Origin: Amycolatopsis palatopharyngis
GTDB lineage: Bacteria > Actinomycetota > Actinomycetes > Mycobacteriales > Pseudonocardiaceae
Length of the DNA stretch: 64,000 nucleotides
NCBI RefSeq assembly: GCF_003385185.1
Contig: NZ_PQHZ01000011.1
Location: 116,153-180,152 of the forward strand
Direction of reading: 5' to 3'
The notes under the pieces were generated by a model, which saw only the letters and a list, made by a program, of their open reading frames with translations, had not been told where the DNA came from and searched no databases. A program made the position numbers and the translations under genes. Shown here in pieces: positions 61,125 to 64,000 of the stretch (position 1 is its first letter; the number at the start of each line of letters is the position of its first letter).

Positions 61125-61470
61125 TTACGCACCAACGAGCATGAATGGATAACTCGCCGGTGTGACGGCGACCTTGACGACGCCCCCGCACAACGGCGCG
61201 TCAACGTAGCCCACTCCCCGCGCCTGCACGGTCTCCGCGAGCCGGCGGGTGCCAGCTGGTTCGGACGAGCCCATGTCGACGACCAGGCGAGCCGGTCGGC
61301 AGGCGTACGAGGAGCCCGTCAGTCAGCAGGACTGACTCCACGACACGACTGTCGGTCAGCATCACGACGACCGTGTTGACGTCGTCCGGCACCTCCGTCA
61401 GAGCCGTCACCGCCACGGACGCGCGCTCGAATGTGGTGCTCGCGCCCTACCTCGCGCAGGTACGCGGCCA
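61125..61470 (-). pseudogene. Beta-hydroxyacid dehydrogenase fragment (GlxR/HIBADH-like)
   Basis: The minus strand carries part of the NAD-binding domain of a 3-hydroxyisobutyrate/tartronate-semialdehyde reductase family enzyme. One frame gives DDVNTVVVMLTDSRVVESVL, then near 61275 the frame shifts to give VVDMGSSEPAGTRRLAETV and GVGYVDAPLCGGVV, followed by a stop (61127-61125). The Rossmann N-terminus and the whole C-terminal helical domain are missing. It is a dead remnant, adjacent to a broken recombinase. Confidence 0.7.
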
Positions 61471-62698
61471 GCAACTGTTCTTGGCCGACCTCTACCGGCC
61501 GCAAGCTCCGCCACGCACCATGCCGCGTCGTCGCGGCACCAAAGGGCGGCCACTCAAACCACCGCCGATGCCCGGGGCTTCTATTCGATCGTGCGCCGCG
61601 CGCTCAACCGCAACCTGGTGATGCTGCTCGCCAGTCACCACGAAGGCGACGTCGTGCGAACCTCGGACTTCCACCACATAATCCGCCGCCGCGGCGGCGG
61701 GCTGATCCACGTGATGGACGTGCTCTCGACCATGGGCATCCTGCTCGATGACCGACCCGCAGTGTTCGACACCTGGCTGGAATCCAAAACCGAGCAGCTG
61801 CCCGCCCCCATCGCCTGCCAGATCCGACGCTGGGCACACGTCCTGCGCCACGGGGGACCGCGCCACAACCCCGCAACATCGACACCGCCATCGCCTACGT
61901 CCGCGTCGCGGTTCCTGCCCTGACCGCGTTGCCGCGGAATCACGACCATCTGCGGGAAATCACCCGAGACGACATCCTGGCCTACCTCGACACCCTGCAC
62001 GGCGAACCGCGATCCACCGTGTTTACCACGCTGCGGTCGCTGTTCACCTGAACCAAACGCGACGGCATGATCTTCCGCAACCCAGCGGCAGGCATCCGAC
62101 TCGGCAAGCGAGCCCGCATCATCTGGCAACCGCTCACCGAAGAACAGCTCACGCTCACGATCCGTGCCGCGAGCACCCCACAAGCCAGACTCTGCGTCGT
62201 ACTCGCGGCGGTGCACGCAGCCCGTCCCGGCCAAGTCCGCACGATCCAACTCGATGATGTCGACCTCGGCAACCGCCGCATCACCATTGCCGGGCGCAGC
62301 CGTCCACTCGACGAACTGACGCACCGGACCCTGCTCGATTGGCTCGATCACCGACGGAGCCGGTGGCCGCACACCGCCAACCCACACCTGTTGGTCAGCA
62401 AGGAAAGCGCGCTTCACCACGGTCCGGTCAGTGCCACCTGGATCCTCGACCTGCGCGGCCAACCGGCCCACTTGAACGGCTGCGGATCGATCGACAACTC
62501 GAGGAAGCCCTCACCAGCGGCGGTGACCCGCTTCATGTCGCGTCGGTATTCGGTGTCTCGCGGACCACCGCGATCCACTACGCGCTCAACGCACTGCAAC
62601 TCCTCAACGACGATCATGCCGACGCGCCCTTGGATCCCTTGCGAACCCCAGTGTCCAACCCCGACAATGGCACCGACGAACGCTTGGGTTCCGCCTGA
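61471..62698 (+). pseudogene. Decayed tyrosine recombinase/integrase
   Basis: Pieces of one large actinobacterial tyrosine recombinase are spread over at least three frames. They run RRALNRNLVMLLASHHEGDV (from 61591), then from about 61875 IDTAIAYVRVAVPALTALP and DILAYLDTLHGEPRSTVF with a TGA at 62049 in place of Trp, then FRNPAAGIRLGK and the catalytic-domain piece HAARPGQVRTIQLDDVDL. After a shift near 62475 comes LERLRIDRQLEEALTSGGDP and a C-terminal helix-turn-helix-like tail. The N-terminal limit is uncertain. It cannot be active. Its end overlaps the convergent methyltransferase tail. Confidence 0.75.
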
Positions 62699-63807
62699 AC
62701 ATACTGGGATTTCCGGGAACTCACGAAGTTTAGCGGGCGGCGCAGCACCACGACGTCCTCATGCGAAATCAGATGCAGCGGCAGGCCCTGCTCGCGCTGT
62801 TTGCGGATGAAGTCGCGTTGGAAGAAGCTGCCGCGAGCGACGAGTTCGTTGTCGGCGACGCGGGCGAGTAGGGCGACGCAGCGTTCGACTGGCACCAGTC
62901 CGGCCGCTTGGCCGCAGGCGATGATCTGTGACGGTAGGTCGATCAGTTCCGAGTGCTCCCGCCATGGCCGCACGGTGATCGCGACATGCCCGCCGGGGCG
63001 CAGCACGGCCGCGCAGCCGTTCAGGATGCGGGTGAACCCCGCCAGCAACCGGTGGTGGCCGACGTTGGCGAGGTTGCCGCGGTCGAGGGCGCTGCCGTAG
63101 CGGTGGTGGTACTTGTGCACCTTGCCGTCCGGTGAGTCCGTGGCGGCGGTGACGACTTGCCCGTGCGTGGACGGCCCGTACGGCGGCGAGGTGAGCACCA
63201 ACGCGACCTGGCCCTGGTATCGCTCGGGCAACAGGAACGGCAGCTGGCGGGCATCGCCGTGCACGATCTCCGCCTCGTGGTGGTGACCGCGGTCCCGTGC
63301 CAGGTCGAGGTTCGCTCGCGCAACGCTGATCCAGTGCGGCTCGTACTCGATGCCGACCGCGCGGCGCCCGGCGTCGATTGCCTCCACCAGCGTGGTGCCC
63401 GACCCGGCCATCGGGTCGAATACCAGCTCCCCGGGACGCGTGTAGTGGCCGATGGCGTGCGCGGCCACGGCCGGGAGCATCTTCGCCGGATGCGCGGTCG
63501 ACTCGGGCACGTAGCGACCTTTGCGCTGTGCGGCGGGTGAGGTCTGCGCGGTCGCCCACACCGACAGCGGCAGCTCCCCCGCCACTGCGGCTGGGTCGTT
63601 TCCGGTCGGGATGTGCGGCTGCGTCGTGGAGGGTTGCCCGCCGGTATCGAGGGCGTCGATGACTACGCGCGGGATCGGCATAGTCGGATCGTCACGGGCG
63701 GAGCGGATGGGGGCCGAGGTGCGCTGGTGGGCCATGAGCGTGGTGCCTTTCGCGGGTGCGGAAACGACCGACTGGGGCTCGGGCGGATGCGGCGAGGGTG
63801 GGGTCAC
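62614..63807 (-). CDS. DNA methyltransferase (N6-adenine/N4-cytosine type)
   Basis: A 397-residue AdoMet-dependent DNA methyltransferase. Motif I is DPMAGSGTT (131-139) with the acidic GIEYEPHW strand after it, and motif IV is TSPPYG (206-211), so the order is I then IV. HPAKM and GGHVAITVRPWREH are further family-like segments. The N-terminal 90 residues are Pro-rich and probably disordered. The GTG start has GGAGG and overlaps a small ORF. The final 25 residues lie in the decayed integrase and may be an extension past the natural end, after VVLRRP. No restriction gene is visible; an orphan or element-borne methylase is likely. Confidence 0.85.
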   Translation of the reverse strand: MTPPSPHPPEPQSVVSAPAKGTTLMAHQRTSAPIRSARDDPTMPIPRVVIDALDTGGQPSTTQPHIPTGNDPAAVAGELPLSVWATAQTSPAAQRKGRYVPESTAHPAKMLPAVAAHAIGHYTRPGELVFDPMAGSGTTLVEAIDAGRRAVGIEYEPHWISVARANLDLARDRGHHHEAEIVHGDARQLPFLLPERYQGQVALVLTSPPYGPSTHGQVVTAATDSPDGKVHKYHHRYGSALDRGNLANVGHHRLLAGFTRILNGCAAVLRPGGHVAITVRPWREHSELIDLPSQIIACGQAAGLVPVERCVALLARVADNELVARGSFFQRDFIRKQREQGLPLHLISHEDVVVLRRPLNFVSSRKSQYVQAEPKRSSVPLSGLDTGVRKGSKGASA

Positions 63808-63998
63808 TGGCAGCCTCCGATGCCGTGCGCGGCGGTCGCCAGCGCGGTCTCGGGTGGCGGTGCGGCGGGGTCTTGTGCGACAACCCGCGAGTTCTCTCGT
63901 CCGTTGTGGACGTACCTGGGCGATGTGGCCCCCTGGACCTGGGCATGTTTTCCCGTTTGGGTGATCATTAGGCGCAATGACTCAACTTCAGGATTCAT
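63804..63998 (-). CDS. Hypothetical small ORF coupled to the methyltransferase
   Basis: A frame of up to 64 residues, closing in a GTGA overlap with the methyltransferase start. It may begin at 63998 or at the ATG at 63968. The product is hydrophilic and Ala/Pro-rich toward the end, with no known domain. The strict overlap supports translation, but the window edge hides anything upstream. Confidence 0.35.
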   Translation of the reverse strand: MNPEVESLRLMITQTGKHAQVQGATSPRYVHNGRENSRVVAQDPAAPPPETALATAAHGIGGCQ

Positions 63999-64000
63999 GA

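Noticed and set aside
1..64000. CRISPR arrays, rRNA or tRNA genes, riboswitches
   Set aside because: No regularly spaced repeats, no cloverleaf-like conserved segments and no known riboswitch core were seen; a covariance-model scan would be decisive.

Overview
The window is high-GC DNA (GTG starts, gene ends overlapping by 1-4 bases, LacI/IclR/GntR regulators, MalFG- and TRAP-type importers) from an actinobacterium, plausibly Pseudonocardiales. I saw no rRNA, tRNA or CRISPR. Almost the whole window is a patchwork of catabolic loci for sugars, sugar acids and acyl-CoA compounds, flanked on both sides by decayed mobile DNA.

Left edge (1-0.85 kb): a broken IS5-family transposase and the stump of an MsmX/UgpC-type ABC ATPase with a ruined Walker A motif. 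Locus A (0.9-14.7 kb): RidA, a KDPG-type aldolase, a signal-less sugar-binding protein, an amidohydrolase, a Gfo/Idh/MocA dehydrogenase, IclR, a KDG-type PfkB kinase, then a tightly overlapped plus-strand operon of binding lipoprotein, D-aminoacylase-type deacylase, threonine-synthase-like lyase, SDR, phosphotriesterase/lactonase-type hydrolase and two permeases. Locus B (14.8-26.7 kb) is one minus-strand chain of eleven recognisable genes plus a 35-codon ORF, with a parallel set: ABC importer, SIS protein, isomerase, FGGY kinase, M20 deacylase, IclR, threonine-synthase-like lyase, Gfo/Idh/MocA, PfkB kinase. A divergent DasR-like GntR gene and DasR-type sites sit at its head. Taken together, A and B look like a route for N-acylated amino sugars or their aldonates: oxidation, lactone opening, deacylation, PLP elimination with RidA help, KDG-type kinase, KDPG-type aldolase.

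28.3-29.5 kb is gene debris, including an SDR pseudogene. Locus C (29.5-40.6 kb) pairs BKACE, a LacI regulator, a ketopantoate-reductase-like protein and a 3-hydroxyacyl-CoA dehydrogenase (minus strand) with LivK, LivH, a LivM-LivG-LivF triple fusion, a HisD-like alcohol dehydrogenase and an SDR (plus strand). A strong hairpin separates it from locus D (40.8-46.9 kb), a complete ribose operon rbsRKDACB.

Locus E (47.4-60.8 kb, all minus strand) combines a DapA-family lyase, a LacI regulator, MaoC, acyl-CoA dehydrogenase, CoA-transferase, TRAP DctP, SDR, enoyl-CoA hydratase, a GH88 unsaturated uronyl hydrolase, TRAP DctQ/DctM, an AraD1-like FAH-family dehydratase and an alpha-ketoglutarate-semialdehyde dehydrogenase. 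It looks like uptake and breakdown of an acidic sugar, perhaps carrying an acyl group, ending at alpha-ketoglutarate.

Right edge (60.8-64 kb): a broken 3-hydroxyisobutyrate-dehydrogenase-like fragment, a multiply interrupted tyrosine recombinase, and a DNA methyltransferase with a coupled small ORF, suggesting the scarred end of an integrated element.
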